This document shows, piece after piece, positions 45,620-56,077 of a stretch of 64,000 nucleotides of DNA. Both the position numbers and the translations under genes were made by a program. The notes beneath the pieces are model-generated. The model was not told where the DNA came from. It searched no databases and saw only the letters and a program-made list of their open reading frames with translations. The stretch is from assembly GCA_947579605.1 (NCBI GenBank), contig OX388305.1, forward strand, positions 20,287,542-20,351,541. The letters are read 5' to 3'. Each line of letters begins with the position of its first letter. Position 1 is the stretch's first letter. Origin of the DNA: Athripsodes cinereus (taxonomy: Eukaryota; Arthropoda; Insecta; Trichoptera; Leptoceridae).

Positions 45620-47524
45620 TACAATCTCTTGGATTGAGAACTAAAATCGTTCTTTTTTTGCTTGTTGTAATTTCATTAATTTTATGTACATTTAATTTTT
45701 TTACACTCATTTTAAAATTATTTAGTAAAATAACTAAGTTTGTACATAAAACAAATATTATACAGTCTTGCAGATTCGTTCAAAACAGTGATTATCTTCA
45801 TCTTCAATTCAGCAATGGGGTGGGGATGACTTGCATATATTACTGCATATTACCTAATTATTATTATTTTTATTGTTCTGAATACCCCCCTTGGGAAAGC
45901 TGGCATGATAAAATAATAGGTTTACAGGAGATGATAATATGTTCTCAGATGTGGAGAGGTTTGTATGAATGCAGAAGAAGTGAAAAAGTATGTAATTATA
46001 GCTATACATAGAATTCCGTTCTTCCGTCTTCTCTGCCATCCCTGATTGAGATTCGTCATACATGTATGGTACCTATATCTTTTCCTTCGTATAATAAAGA
46101 ATACCTGCATAAAGATAGGAAAATGTAGTTTTATATCTCGAAATTGTCAGATCAACAAATATAAAAAAAAAAATATGAAGAATAATTATTTACGCACATA
46201 TTATGACTTTTTTATTGGTCCATGATTCATACCATCTGATAAATAAAATCCCCGGTTTTTAAGTAGGTATCAATAATTTTTACATCTTACACATTATAAC
46301 ATTTGTAAACGGGAGATGGGTTTAGTAGTCGGTTTAGTAGGTACTGATTGGTTATATTTTAGACAATCGAAACCACAGTGGATAAGCCCATAAAAACCCC
46401 AAGGAATTTGGGAAGAAATTCATTTTTTATTTAAATTTCATTTAGAAATTATTTTTTAGCTCATCTCTGATGATGTCGTTTGGAATCCATGAAAATCATT
46501 TTAAAATATTTTTTAAATGTTAAATTGATTGTTGCACTTAATGAAGTTCACGAATACAGAAAAAAAGAAGTAATGGAGTAATCGTGGTTAGATGGAAGGA
46601 ATCACTTTATAATTATAATGTCGCCACTGCATATCATCACTTTTTTTAAATGTAAACTGATTTGTTGATTTTGTTATGTGAATGAGGATGTGCAAGATGA
46701 ATTAAATAAATAAATCCACACATAAATATTTGGGTCCGTTCGTATGTATGTATGTATGTATGTATGTATGTATGTACGTATGTCCTTAATGGACTCGGAA
46801 ATTAGGAAAGACCGAAGTAAAATAATACACTCTATACAAGGTCTCATCTTCTGGGCAGGTTTAAGGCTAAAAACATTTTAAATATCTTACGTATTGATAA
46901 AGATATTTTAATTTTAATGCGACCATGTCACAAAATTAGCAACAAAATGTATGTAAAATTAATGCAAGATTTAGTAAAAAGCAATATTCACAGTCAAACA
47001 TTTTTCATTGTATTGAATTAATATCAAAATGGATGTAACAATAAATACAACAATTTTGAAACTAAATATTTAGGGTTTATTTTCGTAATAAAATATCGTG
47101 TTTGCTAATGAGAAAAGCTCTTGAATTACGTGAATAAAAATTGCATATTTTTGACATATTGGGCTATTTTCATAATGGAAGACATTATGAAACCATAGAA
47201 AACTATACTGTAGAATAATAATAGTTTTACCTATAAAATCCATAAACAATGTTAAATGATTTTCAATGAGTGGGAACCTATTTATTTTCACCTAATATTT
47301 TTTACATAAATTATGAAATATTTGATAGCAAAATATTCTGAAATATTGAAGGATGCAGATAATCCATTTTTAAGGTTTTTTGGGAATAAAGAGTAAATAC
47401 TTAGGTGACAATTTATTCTTGACTTTTTTTAATTTCATAGCAAATACCCATTTATGCACTTCAAACCAAAAATACAAATTCGAATGTGGACAATAATATT
47501 TTAACATTAATGTGCCTACAATTT
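45620..47524. other. No gene; one microsatellite
   Basis: A 138-codon plus ORF (45595-46011) crosses the piggyBac border and is therefore chance. (TATG)n is listed separately. Otherwise AT-rich and unidentified. Confidence 0.45.
46741..46784 (+). repeat. (GTAT)n microsatellite
   Basis: About ten GTAT units with one C substitution. Confidence 0.9.
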
Positions 47525-48420
47525 GTTCACGAAATGGGATGTTTACCCTTTTTTTTTATAGAAATTTGGGATGACAATCTTCGAGTTTTTACATTAAGAT
47601 GAGGTTTTAAGTAGTTTTTGCACGTAGGTACCCGCCTATTTTTCTAAATAAAATATGAGCTTTCGGGGTGTCGAGCTCACATATTTTTCATTTGGAAGAG
47701 GTTTTTAGCACTTTTTCCATGTTGGTACCTATCAATATGTGGGATTTCTTAACTTCAAGCTTTTTCATCGGGACGAGGTTGTTAGTACTTTTTTTTCCAT
47801 GTAGGTGCCTACTTATTATTTTTTTACATAAATGTGAACATCTGAGGTGTCAAACTTCAAGATTTTTCAATGGGAAGAGGTTTTTAGCACTTTTTTCGAT
47901 ATAGGTACCTACCTATTTTTTTTTACCTAAGTATGGGCATGTGAGGTATCAAACTTCATGATTTTTCATTGGGAAGAGTTTTTCAGCACTTTTTTCGATG
48001 TAGGTACCTACCTATTTTTTTTTACCTAAATATGGGCATGTGAGGTATCAAACTTCATGATTTTTCATTGGGAAGAGTTTTTCAGCACTTTTTTCGATGT
48101 AGGTACCTACCTATTTTTTTTTACCTAAATATGGGCATGTGAGGTATCAAACTTCATGATTTTTCATTGGGAAGAGTTTTTCAGCACTTTTTTCGATGTA
48201 GGTACCTACCTATTTTTTTTACCTAAATATGGGCATGTGAGGTATCAAACTTCAAGATTTTTCATTAAGAAGAGATTTGCAATGCTTTTTATGATGTAGG
48301 TACCTACCTATTTATTGTTACTAAGATATGGGCATGTAGGGAGTCAAAAATTAAGTTTTCTCATTGGGAAGAGCTTTTTACTTCTTTTATCCACGTAAGT
48401 GCTTACTCCATTTTTTTTTC
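47525..48420 (+). repeat. Tandem array of 99-bp units, about nine copies
   Basis: Units start at TAGGTACCTACCTA-like positions 47625, 47722, 47802, 47902, 48001, 48100, 48199, 48297 and 48396, with a half unit before. The central three are nearly identical and exactly 99 bp apart; the third unit is shortened to 80 bp and outer units are diverged. Each has TATGGGCATGTGAGGTATC, AAACTTCATGATTTTTCATT, GGGAAGAG and TTTTTCAGCACTTTTTTCGA. There is no ORF across units. Confidence 0.95.
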
Positions 48421-48473
48421 AATAAGATTTTGTTGTTTTAACCCATGTATTTGCAAGGTTTTCTATTTAATTA

Positions 48474-48504
48474 AACCCGAGCGATGCCGGGTTACATACG
48501 CTTG
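48474..48504 (+). mobile_element. Possible Helitron 3' end
   Basis: A hairpin (AACCCG-AGCGATGC-CGGGTT) is followed after seven bases by CTTG and then T. Helitrons end in a short GC-rich hairpin about 10 nt before CTRR with a T after it; CTTG would be one change from CTAG. The tandem array just upstream fits the internal repeats often seen in non-autonomous Helitrons. The 5' TC end was not identified. Confidence 0.4.
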
Positions 48505-49417
48505 TATATAATAAAATTCAATTTTTACTATGAATTTAAATGAAGTGTGTCACTGGTTTTGTGAGATGCAAAATTATTAACAACATTTGTAGTACATAAA
48601 TGAATGAAACAAAACTATGTTTTCTAACTAAAATAATCGACATTGCTAACTTGTCAGCCAACATATCAGCTATTTGTGCATTAGATAAGTCGGTCAAATT
48701 GAAAGTTCACCCATCTTTTTATACATTTCTTTCTACGCCGCATCCGTAGCAATGTCTTCGTAGAATAAAAGTAAAATTAATATTCTAAAGCTTATACGAT
48801 GCCATCGTAGCGCCATCGTTGCTATAAATTTCATCGCTCTAGTAAGTACAAAAAAATATTATTATTTTTACTACAAGTTCGAGTGGATAAAACACTTTTT
48901 TCGTATAATTCTCTTGCCAAGATCATAAAACATTTCCAAGATTTCGTTTTTTATCATTTATATTATATTTTACAACTTTAATCTTCCGCAGAGAAAGTTT
49001 AAAGGTAAATAAAAATGAAAAAAAAGAAACATTCGTGTTTTATGTTTTATGATTCAAATATATTTTTTTTCACGGGATGAAATAATATTTTTACGAGGTA
49101 ATAACTTTATTTTGGTATTTTTTTAACAATTTAACGTTGTACTTAACTCATTTTTATATATTTAATTTGGCTTTTTTGCTGAAACAAAAACTAAATACAA
49201 TATTAACAAATATTTTGTCGAACCTATAATCACACTAATGAAAGAAAGCAGCTTATATGTTGCGGATTATATTTTATATAATTGTATAAAAAAACTCATG
49301 GGTCGACATTGTTCCTAATTTTTAAATATTTATCCATTTTAAAGGATTTTTTTTAGAAGGCGGTCGAAAAAAAAATTCGCATTATGTCAATCAAAGTTAA
49401 AAATAATATACCTACTT
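48505..49417. other. No gene seen
   Basis: AT-rich, nothing recognised. Confidence 0.4.
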
Positions 49418-49790
49418 GTTGGATGATTTGTTCGGAGCCATTTAATGGAGCATTCTTCTTGACAGTGCGGGAAGCCATGTTGGAGGAGTGTTGTTTTTGA
49501 TTTGCTGCTGAACAAAGTCATTGACTGTTTTTACGAAAGTCCTCAGGGAGTCGATTACAAATGACGGATCCTACGACACCAAAAGCCCTGTCGTGGGAAA
49601 AGGACTTTCTAACTCTATAAATCTCGTCCATCATTTTGGCGGATGTTTTTGTTGAGCGCAGAGATCTACATACATGTAGATGTTTTGAGAACACAAAGCT
49701 CAGAAAGCGACTGAGGTGCCGTGTATTCAAATCCTTGTAGACCATAAGGCGTAGTTTGTTAAAACTAGTGATCAAATGTTGACCATAAAA
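49418..49790 (-). pseudogene. LINE family G C-terminus
   Basis: The minus ORF from 49775 reads NKLRLMVYKDLNTRHLSRFL, later LRSTKTSAKMMDEIYRVRKS and FSHDRAFGVVGSVICNRLPE. This resembles the end of CR1/Jockey-type polyproteins, where a YK-x-L segment is followed by LRS and then F-x-x-A-x-x-x-x-N-x-LP-x-x-x-R. After the stop, the 3' block (minus) GGCTTCCCGCACTGTCAAG, GAATGCTCCATTAAATGGC and CCGAACAAATCATCCAA recurs at 58530-58598, which supports a dispersed element. Confidence 0.55.
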
Positions 49791-51002
49791 TATATAACAG
49801 ATTATTTTCCACTCAAATCCACTGATTAGTTACACATCGTATTTTGCATATATTAATAATAAGCATGGAATTCCACAATGTTAATCACAAAACATTTGAA
49901 AAGTTATAGGTGATTTAACACTTTTTAGGATGTTTCATAACTGCTCCCTAAGTCGTCGATGCCTAAAAAAACTGAAATTATTAACAAGTTGTAAACGTTA
50001 ATTATTTATAATGAAATATACCTATACCTAATTAAAAAACACTTTAATTTCCACTACGTTATGCCTGTAGGTATCTTCAGGTTAACTTGTTTTCCAAGCT
50101 TACAAGCATAGACGAATACGTTTGGTTACTATTTGTCAAAAGTAGTCGAAATTATTTAGTTTTTTTTTTATTATTTTTGCTAATTTTAAGTCAAAAATGG
50201 ATTTCCTCATAACAATCAATGTGTCGGTATTTAGGTAGAAGAATTCCATAGTGAATTTTTTTTTTTTTTACTTTATATTTTTTATCGAGTGAAACGACTT
50301 TCGTCTTATAAGGACATTGCCAATATCTCCACTTGAAATTGCCAATATCCTCATGAATGATGTACCTATCAATAAAGTACATACACCAAGTATTTTTTTT
50401 TTATTTCATTATGGATTTTCACTACCAAAATACAAATAATCTTGAATAAAATCAATTATTTCAGTTTGAGGTTGGTGTTGCATGAGATTTTATCACAAAA
50501 CACAATCCATAGTACCTATGTATCTATAAACAAAGTATAAAATATTAAAATATTTTTTTCTTTTTGTTCCAGATGGAGATTGAAAAACGATTGAGAAACT
50601 AAATGACAGTGATATAACGAGAGCATCAGTTGAAATTCTTGTGAAAAAAGGCATTACAAAAAATGCCTTCATTTCTTATGTTTTTGCTAAGGGAAAAGTG
50701 TCCGCATAAATTCGTCGTTGTTTACGCCGCTCATACTCTTTTCAAATTAAAAATTGAATAAATTTCATACAAATGGTGATGGGAAGAACGTCATGTTTCA
50801 AGGCTTTCGCTCTCTCTTTTGTCAGATTGATAATCGGTAAGTATTCAACCCATATTTATAATTTACTTGTTATACATATGTAGATACTTATTTTATTTTT
50901 AATGTTTTATAATAGTATTATACCATGCACTTTTGTGACTTGATAGTGTGTAGATCGCAATCGATTTCAGCAAACTATTAGGTACATACCATTGAAGAGC
51001 AA
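49791..51002. other. No gene confirmed; weak exon-like signals
   Basis: Two weak signals only. A pyrimidine-rich tract with TTCCAG at about 50553-50571 precedes a short open stretch (EKLNDSDITRASVEILVKKG, about 50601-50708) whose frame has a stop just after the splice site. At 50773-50836 an ATG opens MVMGRTSCFKAFALSFVRLI up to a good donor, G/GTAAGT. Neither connects to anything else in the window. Confidence 0.2.
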
Positions 51003-51150
51003 ATTGAATATTCTAGTGATAAACTCGCCCCTTAGGTATGTTTTGAATTGCATATGTAATTGATAATTTTATGATACTCTGTAATGATTTATGTTGTAAC
51101 CAATGTGCAGTAAAGAATAAAAGTAAAAATGAATAAGTAATAAAAACATT
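51003..51150 (+). repeat. L2-like LINE 3' end, copy 2
   Basis: It matches 34560-34687: GTGATAAACTCGCCCCTTAG, GATACTCTGTAATGATTTA, TTGTAACCAATGTGCAGTAA and AGAATAAAAGTAAAAATG as a decayed AATAAA tail. Confidence 0.65.
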
Positions 51151-51850
51151 CAAATTGCCTCGAAACTATAAATATATGATATTGCTTGTTTTATAATAAA
51201 CGGCTGATAGCCTAATAAATTATTCTATGCTTAATTACAATAAAATTTCATTTAGGTACAGTGCAATATATTTTATAAAAAAATATGTATTTTATCCCAA
51301 AATAAAATTAATGAAAACTAGGAACTCGTAAAATAAGCACAATTTATTAAAAAAAACGTATAGGTACGTGATTATTAGGAAAACTCTAAACATTAGGTAC
51401 CTTCAGTTCGAAGTTGAAAGAAAGTTCAATTTGTATATCTACTTTTTTTTTTACGCGGTGGCATAATTGCCATCCACACTTCTCAGCATTGTACAACCAG
51501 ATAAGTCTCCATATGATCAGTCATGGTCACACAAAAACTTAACAGTCTAATGCCGGGAAAAATTCACCTTTCCAGATATACAGTATATCAAAGGATTAGG
51601 CTCAAAACGCGGGTTCAAAATACCAGCATTGTGTCTGAAATATCTGTGTTCAAAAACTTTTTTAGAATATTACAAGTGTTTATTATAATAGATTTTTGAA
51701 TTTTAATGTACTAATTAACCGGTAAATCTAATTTTTGTAAATTATTTATTAAAGATTTTGCAGGTATAAATATAGGTTTGTATTGAACGTTTTACTTACT
51801 ATCAATGGAATTAATTTATTAAATGTAATTTCATAAATGATCGTAGTGGT
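51151..51850. other. No gene seen
   Basis: A moderately GC-richer patch at 51455-51640 has no motif I recognise on either strand. The rest is AT-rich. Confidence 0.35.
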
Positions 51851-52022
51851 GAGTTCGCCGGTAGACTGAAGGTAGATTTTCAGCCTCATGAACAAGGGGT
51901 TCACGATTCGATCCCAGATGCCGGCAAATTCCCCTTTCACGACACAAGCATTAAACTTACTGTGAAATGTGTATAAGGTTGTATTTGAGTTTATAACAAA
52001 ACTCAGATATATTTTTTTTTTA
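51851..52022 (+). mobile_element. tRNA-derived SINE, family C, copy 3
   Basis: GAGTTCGCCGGTAGACTGAAG starts the copy; CACGATTCGATCCCAGATG holds the B box; CAAATTCCCCTTTCACGAC and ATTTGAGTTTATAACAAAAC follow, ending with a T-run. It is somewhat diverged in the A-box region. Confidence 0.8.
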
Positions 52023-52494
52023 ATAATATAACTATTTCTTCTCTGTTACTGTTACAAGATATCTTGAGACACCCAGATATGAGCTGGAGGAGGGGTCTAC
52101 AGATGACTCATTCAATCATTCACACCATTAAAGTATTTCCCCAAAATTGGAGAAATTAGTAGACCAACTGCAAAACGTAATATACGTCTAAGTCGTTCTT
52201 TTCATAGATGCGTAAAAAAGTTAAGAGAGCCAGAATGGCATAACTCATACCTCACCGCAAATTATACTTACAAAATGTTTTAACGTTTTTATTAAACTTA
52301 GAAGAATCTGGCACTGAAGAAGGACTAGTTACATTACACGAAAACGATGTTTTTTTTGTTTAATTAATTTTTTGTCGATTTGTACGTTGTTCGATAAAGT
52401 TTAAGTATGTATCTCGTAATTTAAATTTAAAATGAAAATTACCATTTTTGAAACATACACGGGTAGATGATGAAATTGTATAAGTATAAGGTTG
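52023..52494. other. No gene seen
   Basis: Unidentified; moderately mixed composition around 52060-52260 but no family motif. Confidence 0.35.
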
Positions 52495-52718
52495 ACAAGG
52501 CCTTCAACAGCTGGAATTGCCCCGAGGCCGGCGGCTGCTGCCCCAAAGGAAGTCTGCACCATCCAGAGACCGTGGCGGGAAACTGCCCACGTAGAAGTCC
52601 GTGGACGGCCCGGCGGGGTCGTCTTGCCTCTATAGCGCCTGGTGGGAAGAGAACCGGTCTTGATGGGAAGAGAACCGGTCTTGATGGGAAGAGAACCGGT
52701 CTTGAGGCTATCTGAATT
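52495..52718 (+). other. GC-rich island with three 21-bp repeats, origin unknown
   Basis: About 220 bp are strongly GC-rich inside very AT-rich flanks. The island holds CCCCGAGGCCGGCGGCTGCT, GCACCATCCAGAGACCGTGG and GACGGCCCGGCGGGGTCG, then three tandem 21-bp units (52641-52661, 52662-52682, 52683-52703) built on GGGAAGAGAACCGGTCTT, the first with one change. Frames are open on both strands (plus 52467-52715, 82 codons; minus 52439-52771, 110 codons), as expected from GC-rich sequence; the plus frame has six Cys-free repeats of GKRTGLD at its end. No known domain is recognised. It may be a fragment of a GC-rich transposon, a horizontally acquired segment or a satellite-like patch. Confidence 0.6.
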
Positions 52719-53557
52719 TCCTTTTTTATTATTGTTAAGTAGTAGGTTATTTGTGCGTTCATAAGAAACAACTATTTACCCCTTTGACGACCATGCTTCA
52801 TAATTTTAATATTTATATATCGCGATTGTAAAATAATAGTATTGTTTCTTTCATACTGTTATAACACATTTGTTTGAGAGCTCTTAGAAATATAAGTCTA
52901 AAAATGAGTAAAAGTTTGAAGATCGTGATGATACTACTAATTATTGAATAAAATATATTAACTAGTGTAATTTACTCAGCTTCACCTAGGAAATAAATAT
53001 AAAATCAACAAATAAACAAAACTGTCCTGAAGAATGGTAATGTTTTGTTTAAATAATATAGGCAATGCTAGGCCACGAATACTTTGGAAATTTATTACAT
53101 TTAATTTTATTCAAGTGCGTTTAATTTTATTTTTAGTATTATCATAGTAATGTTTTCATACCAATACATCAATAAAATAATATTATTGATATTTTGTAAC
53201 ATAAATAAATAAAAAATCGTAAACACATTCAATAAATTCAACTCAAAGTGACATATTGACACATTTGAATGACGATTAACCTGCCCAAAGGACGACACCC
53301 CACAATCAGTGTAGGTACCTTTTGTTTTTTCCCTGTTTAATGTAACTTTGTTGAGGATACCTATATGAACATACACACCAACGGATACAAATAACGATAA
53401 GAAAATTTTTTAACTTTTAATTTATTTTTATTATCTACATCTTCACATACATGTTTCAAAAATCAATTTATTTTTCCTGGAAAGTTTACCATTCTTGAGA
53501 ATTTTTATTTTTGTAAAATAAAACAGGCGAAATTTAAGATGTAAAAAGATGTGTAAA
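52719..53557. other. No gene seen
   Basis: AT-rich, nothing recognised. Confidence 0.4.
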
Positions 53558-53620
53558 AAGAAAAACCAAACTCGTTGCAGACCAATCCAATGGATTGTAA
53601 CTCATTATATATATATTATA
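53558..53620 (+). mobile_element. LINE family L, last 60 bp
   Basis: AGAAAAACCAAACTCGTTGC, AGACCAATCCAATGGATTG and TAACTCATTATATATATATT reproduce, in opposite orientation, the 3' end of the LINE at 55230-56077 (compare 55228-55290). This independently defines the family's 3' terminus as TAACTCATTATATATA. Confidence 0.8.
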
Positions 53621-53638
53621 CCTACATACATACATACA

Positions 53639-53770
53639 TACCATCACGCCGCTTCCCTCGCGGGGTAGGCAGAAAGTATCGAGCGCCACTTCCTTCTATC
53701 CTTGCATACATGGTCAGTATTTTACGTTTTTAATCAAATGATCTACATATTCATACTTTCACGATATCTT
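53639..53770 (-). pseudogene. LINE family A 3' end, diverged
   Basis: CCATCACGCCGCTTCCCTCG and CGGGGTAGGCAGAAAGTATC match the family A end; GCGCCACTTCCTTCTATCC and ATCAAATGATCTACATATTC follow with growing divergence. Confidence 0.6.
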
Positions 53771-53807
53771 CTAATTGTGGAGAAGCCAGTGTACTAGGTA
53801 CTTCTAT

Positions 53808-54071
53808 TATACGATTACGGCATATCCCACAAGTGAGGTAGTAAACAGACCAGCTGCATTATAATAAACATGCTGCTTCTCCTTATCGTGACAATGAAAA
53901 ATAAGAAGAAAAGATTGGGCGGCATCCTTATTGTAGAATTATTGTAACATTAATTGTCTTCTATCTAATTAGGTATATGTGAGGTTTTACGAATATCTAC
54001 ATAACTTTAACGGGATATTCGAAAGCTTAAAAAAAGTGAAAGATTGATTTTGTATAGGGGGCTCCACGGGA
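53808..54071 (-). repeat. Family B repeat, diverged
   Basis: Minus-sense copy: TACGGCATATCCCACAAGTG, AACAGACCAGCTGCATTATA, GATTGGGCGGCATCC, ATTCGAAAGCTT and GGGGGCTCCACGGGAT. It has an extra 30 to 40 bp around 53950-53990. Confidence 0.65.
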
Positions 54072-54277
54072 TTTTTATTAGTACCTACGGTGAAATCACA
54101 GCTTTGGTTTATTACCTAATATCTCATACATACTATAACTAATTAATTTTGTCATGTTTCATATAATTTAATTTAATGTAGACCTTTTGTTTCCAATTGA
54201 CTTCTTCTGTTTTGTATTGTTTTATTGACTGTTTCTCGTTATTTCACTTCTCAAAATGTATATAAAAATATATTTTA

Positions 54278-54367
54278 TCACTTGTGATTTTGTGAATGTT
54301 GCGTCTGTTTGAGATTTTTGTCTATTGAAGTGTTTTTTCATTAACATATTAAAGGATCACACCGTAG
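54278..54367 (+). repeat. Repeated LINE 3' region, copy of 36338-36428
   Basis: GTGATTTTGTGAATGTTGCG, TCTGTTTGAGATTTTTGTC and CATTAACATATTAAAGGATC align with the 36.34-36.43 kb segment. Confidence 0.6.
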
Positions 54368-54830
54368 GTATGCTTACATAAAAAAAAATCACTTAACTTA
54401 GGTAGGGTAGATGACCCGGTTTTGGACACTTTAAGAAATTTTCGTCCTTACACAAAGCAGTACAAAGTTGTAAAAAGAGTGGGATACACTTTTATTTTTT
54501 TCTCTTATAGTCCAATCATTATTCTACTAGAAAAGTACAAAAACAATATTTGAAAATCGCTTAATAAAAAAATAAAAAATAAAAAGTTCGACAAGGTCGA
54601 AAAACACCGGTTTTGGACGCTTTACCCCCGGTTTTGGACATACGTTGTATCAGTTTTGGACACTTTATTGCACTTAGGTTTTTAATCTTTTAAATTAATA
54701 TAAAATGAAAGAAATGGGTTTTTTATACCGTGTATTATCAAAATTATAAACAAAGGATATGAATTAACTCTATAACTATAATAATACTAAGGAAAAAGGT
54801 TTTTTCTACAAAATTTAGAAAAAAAATAAA

Positions 54831-55074
54831 CTTCTATTATTCCATCACGACATATCCCACAAGAGAGGTAGCCAGCAGACGGGCCTCATGGAATAATTAT
54901 GAAGATGTCCTCTCCATGCCTACAAAAAATTAAGACATTCAGGATGGGTGGCAAACATCATCGCTGAATTTAAAATAAAAAATATCTTTGTGCTAACAAC
55001 CATCCGACTTTTACAGGGCACTTGAAAACTTGCGAAAAAGAGTGGGAGATCAATTTTTGTCGGGTGCTCCACAG
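54831..55074 (-). repeat. Family B repeat nested in TIR element
   Basis: Minus-sense, almost full length: CCATCACGACATATCCCACA, GAGAGGTAGCCAGCAGACG, CAGGATGGGTGGCAAACATC, GGGCACTTGAAAACTTGCG and GAGTGGGAGATCAATTTTTG, then TCGGGTGCTCCACAGA. Confidence 0.8.
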
Positions 55075-55229
55075 AACAATAAGAGTAAAAGATTTTATCA
55101 AAATTCAAATAAACACATTGAACACTATAATCATATTTAAGCCATTGAATCATGCCAAAAGAGATCAATTTCAATTGACAAAATAGAAATTAGTCTCTCT
55201 GTCTCTTGTGTAAAATTAAGGTTAAGGTA

Positions 55230-56077
55230 TATATAATGAGTTACAATCCACTGGATTGGTCTGCAACGAGTTTGGTTTTTCTTCTCCATTCGTCTCTATT
55301 CTCAGCCAGTCTTTTTAGCCCTACGTATGAGCCACAGTTCATGTCTCTCTTCAGTTGGTCCATATATGCGTCTCTTGGTCGGCCTCTGCCATTTGTCCCC
55401 TCGGTCTTACCCTCTGCGATGGCGATGAGTAGTCCTGGATGCCTGATGTTGTGGCCAATCCAGTTAGCTCGTTGTTGGCTGATTCTCTTAAGGAGTTGCC
55501 TTTTTTCGCCTACCCTGGTTAATACTTCTTCATTTTCGACGTGCTCCGACCAATGGATCTTGAGCATGCGTCTGTAGCACCACATCTCAAAGGCCGCCAA
55601 CCGTCCGCTTTCACTCTTGCTGATGGTCCATGTCTCACAACCATAAAGCAGAATGCTCCATACAAAGGCTTTAGTAAGGTTCTTCCTTACGCTTAAGTCA
55701 ATATTTGGGGATTCCAATATCTTTGATTTTTTGTTAAAGGCAATCCTTGCCTGGTTTATTCTGCTTACAATTTCCGATTTGGAGCGTCCATCCTGGTTTA
55801 TTCTGCTGCCCAGGTACACGAATTCACTTACTTGTTTGATGCTCACTCCATTTATGGCAATGTTCGCAGTCGCTTCCTCTCTTCCAACGACCATACATTT
55901 TGTTTTTTCTTTATTTATTTTCATGTTGTACTTTGACAACAGAATACTTTCCATTTTTCCTAAGGCTTCGTTCAGCTCCATCTCGGAGTCTGCGAGCAGT
56001 GCTATGTCGTCAGCATATCTGATCATGTCGACCTTTTTCCCATTTATTTTGACTCCTGTCCAGTTCTTCATTTCTTC
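55230..56077 (-). mobile_element. LINE family L, 5'-truncated insertion with 11-bp TSD
   Basis: The insertion is bounded by identical AGGTTAAGGTA at 55219-55229 and 56078-56088. On the minus strand it ends TAACTCATTATATATA. It is 848 bp, all of it coding apart from the short tail, and inserted inside the TIR element, so it is younger than that element. Confidence 0.9.
55241..56071 (-). CDS. Reverse transcriptase C-terminal part of LINE family L (276 codons, intact)
   Basis: This is the palm-end, thumb and C-terminal tail of a non-LTR retrotransposon polyprotein, which would copy the element RNA at a nicked target. Visible motifs are YADD at residues 19-22 (RT catalytic aspartates), GKMESILLSKYNMKINKEKT (about 38-57), FVYLGS at 84-89, LLYGCETWTISKSE (about 141-154), WIGHNIRHPG (about 204-213), GRGRPRDAYMDQLKRD (about 228-243) and the end WRRKTKLVADQS. 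There are no stops or frameshifts over 276 codons, unlike all other LINE remnants here, so insertion is recent. The RT fingers, first catalytic Asp and endonuclease are lost by 5' truncation, so the start is an internal Met and the copy is inactive. Confidence 0.9.
   Translation of the reverse strand: MKNWTGVKINGKKVDMIRYADDIALLADSEMELNEALGKMESILLSKYNMKINKEKTKCMVVGREEATANIAINGVSIKQVSEFVYLGSRINQDGRSKSEIVSRINQARIAFNKKSKILESPNIDLSVRKNLTKAFVWSILLYGCETWTISKSESGRLAAFEMWCYRRMLKIHWSEHVENEEVLTRVGEKRQLLKRISQQRANWIGHNIRHPGLLIAIAEGKTEGTNGRGRPRDAYMDQLKRDMNCGSYVGLKRLAENRDEWRRKTKLVADQSSGL

Noticed and set aside
45595..46011. 138-codon plus-strand ORF
   Set aside because: It starts inside the piggyBac right end and crosses the insertion border, so it cannot be an ancestral gene; no motif.
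45990..46070. LINE family A-like TTCTCTGCC segment
   Set aside because: Similarity is limited to about ten bases; the following CATCCCTGATTGAG does not match the family.
47525..48420. CRISPR array
   Set aside because: Continuous tandem units with no spacers, in a eukaryotic genome.
48474..48493. Rho-independent terminator
   Set aside because: Hairpin without a T-run, and bacterial terminators are not expected in this eukaryotic DNA.
50553..50708. Exon after a strong acceptor-like TTCCAG
   Set aside because: All three frames stop within 30 bases of the splice site; the open stretch after it cannot be joined.
52439..52771. 110-codon minus ORF with PSRPVLF repeats
   Set aside because: Repeats come from the 21-bp DNA units; the opposite strand is equally open, so neither frame is supported as a gene.
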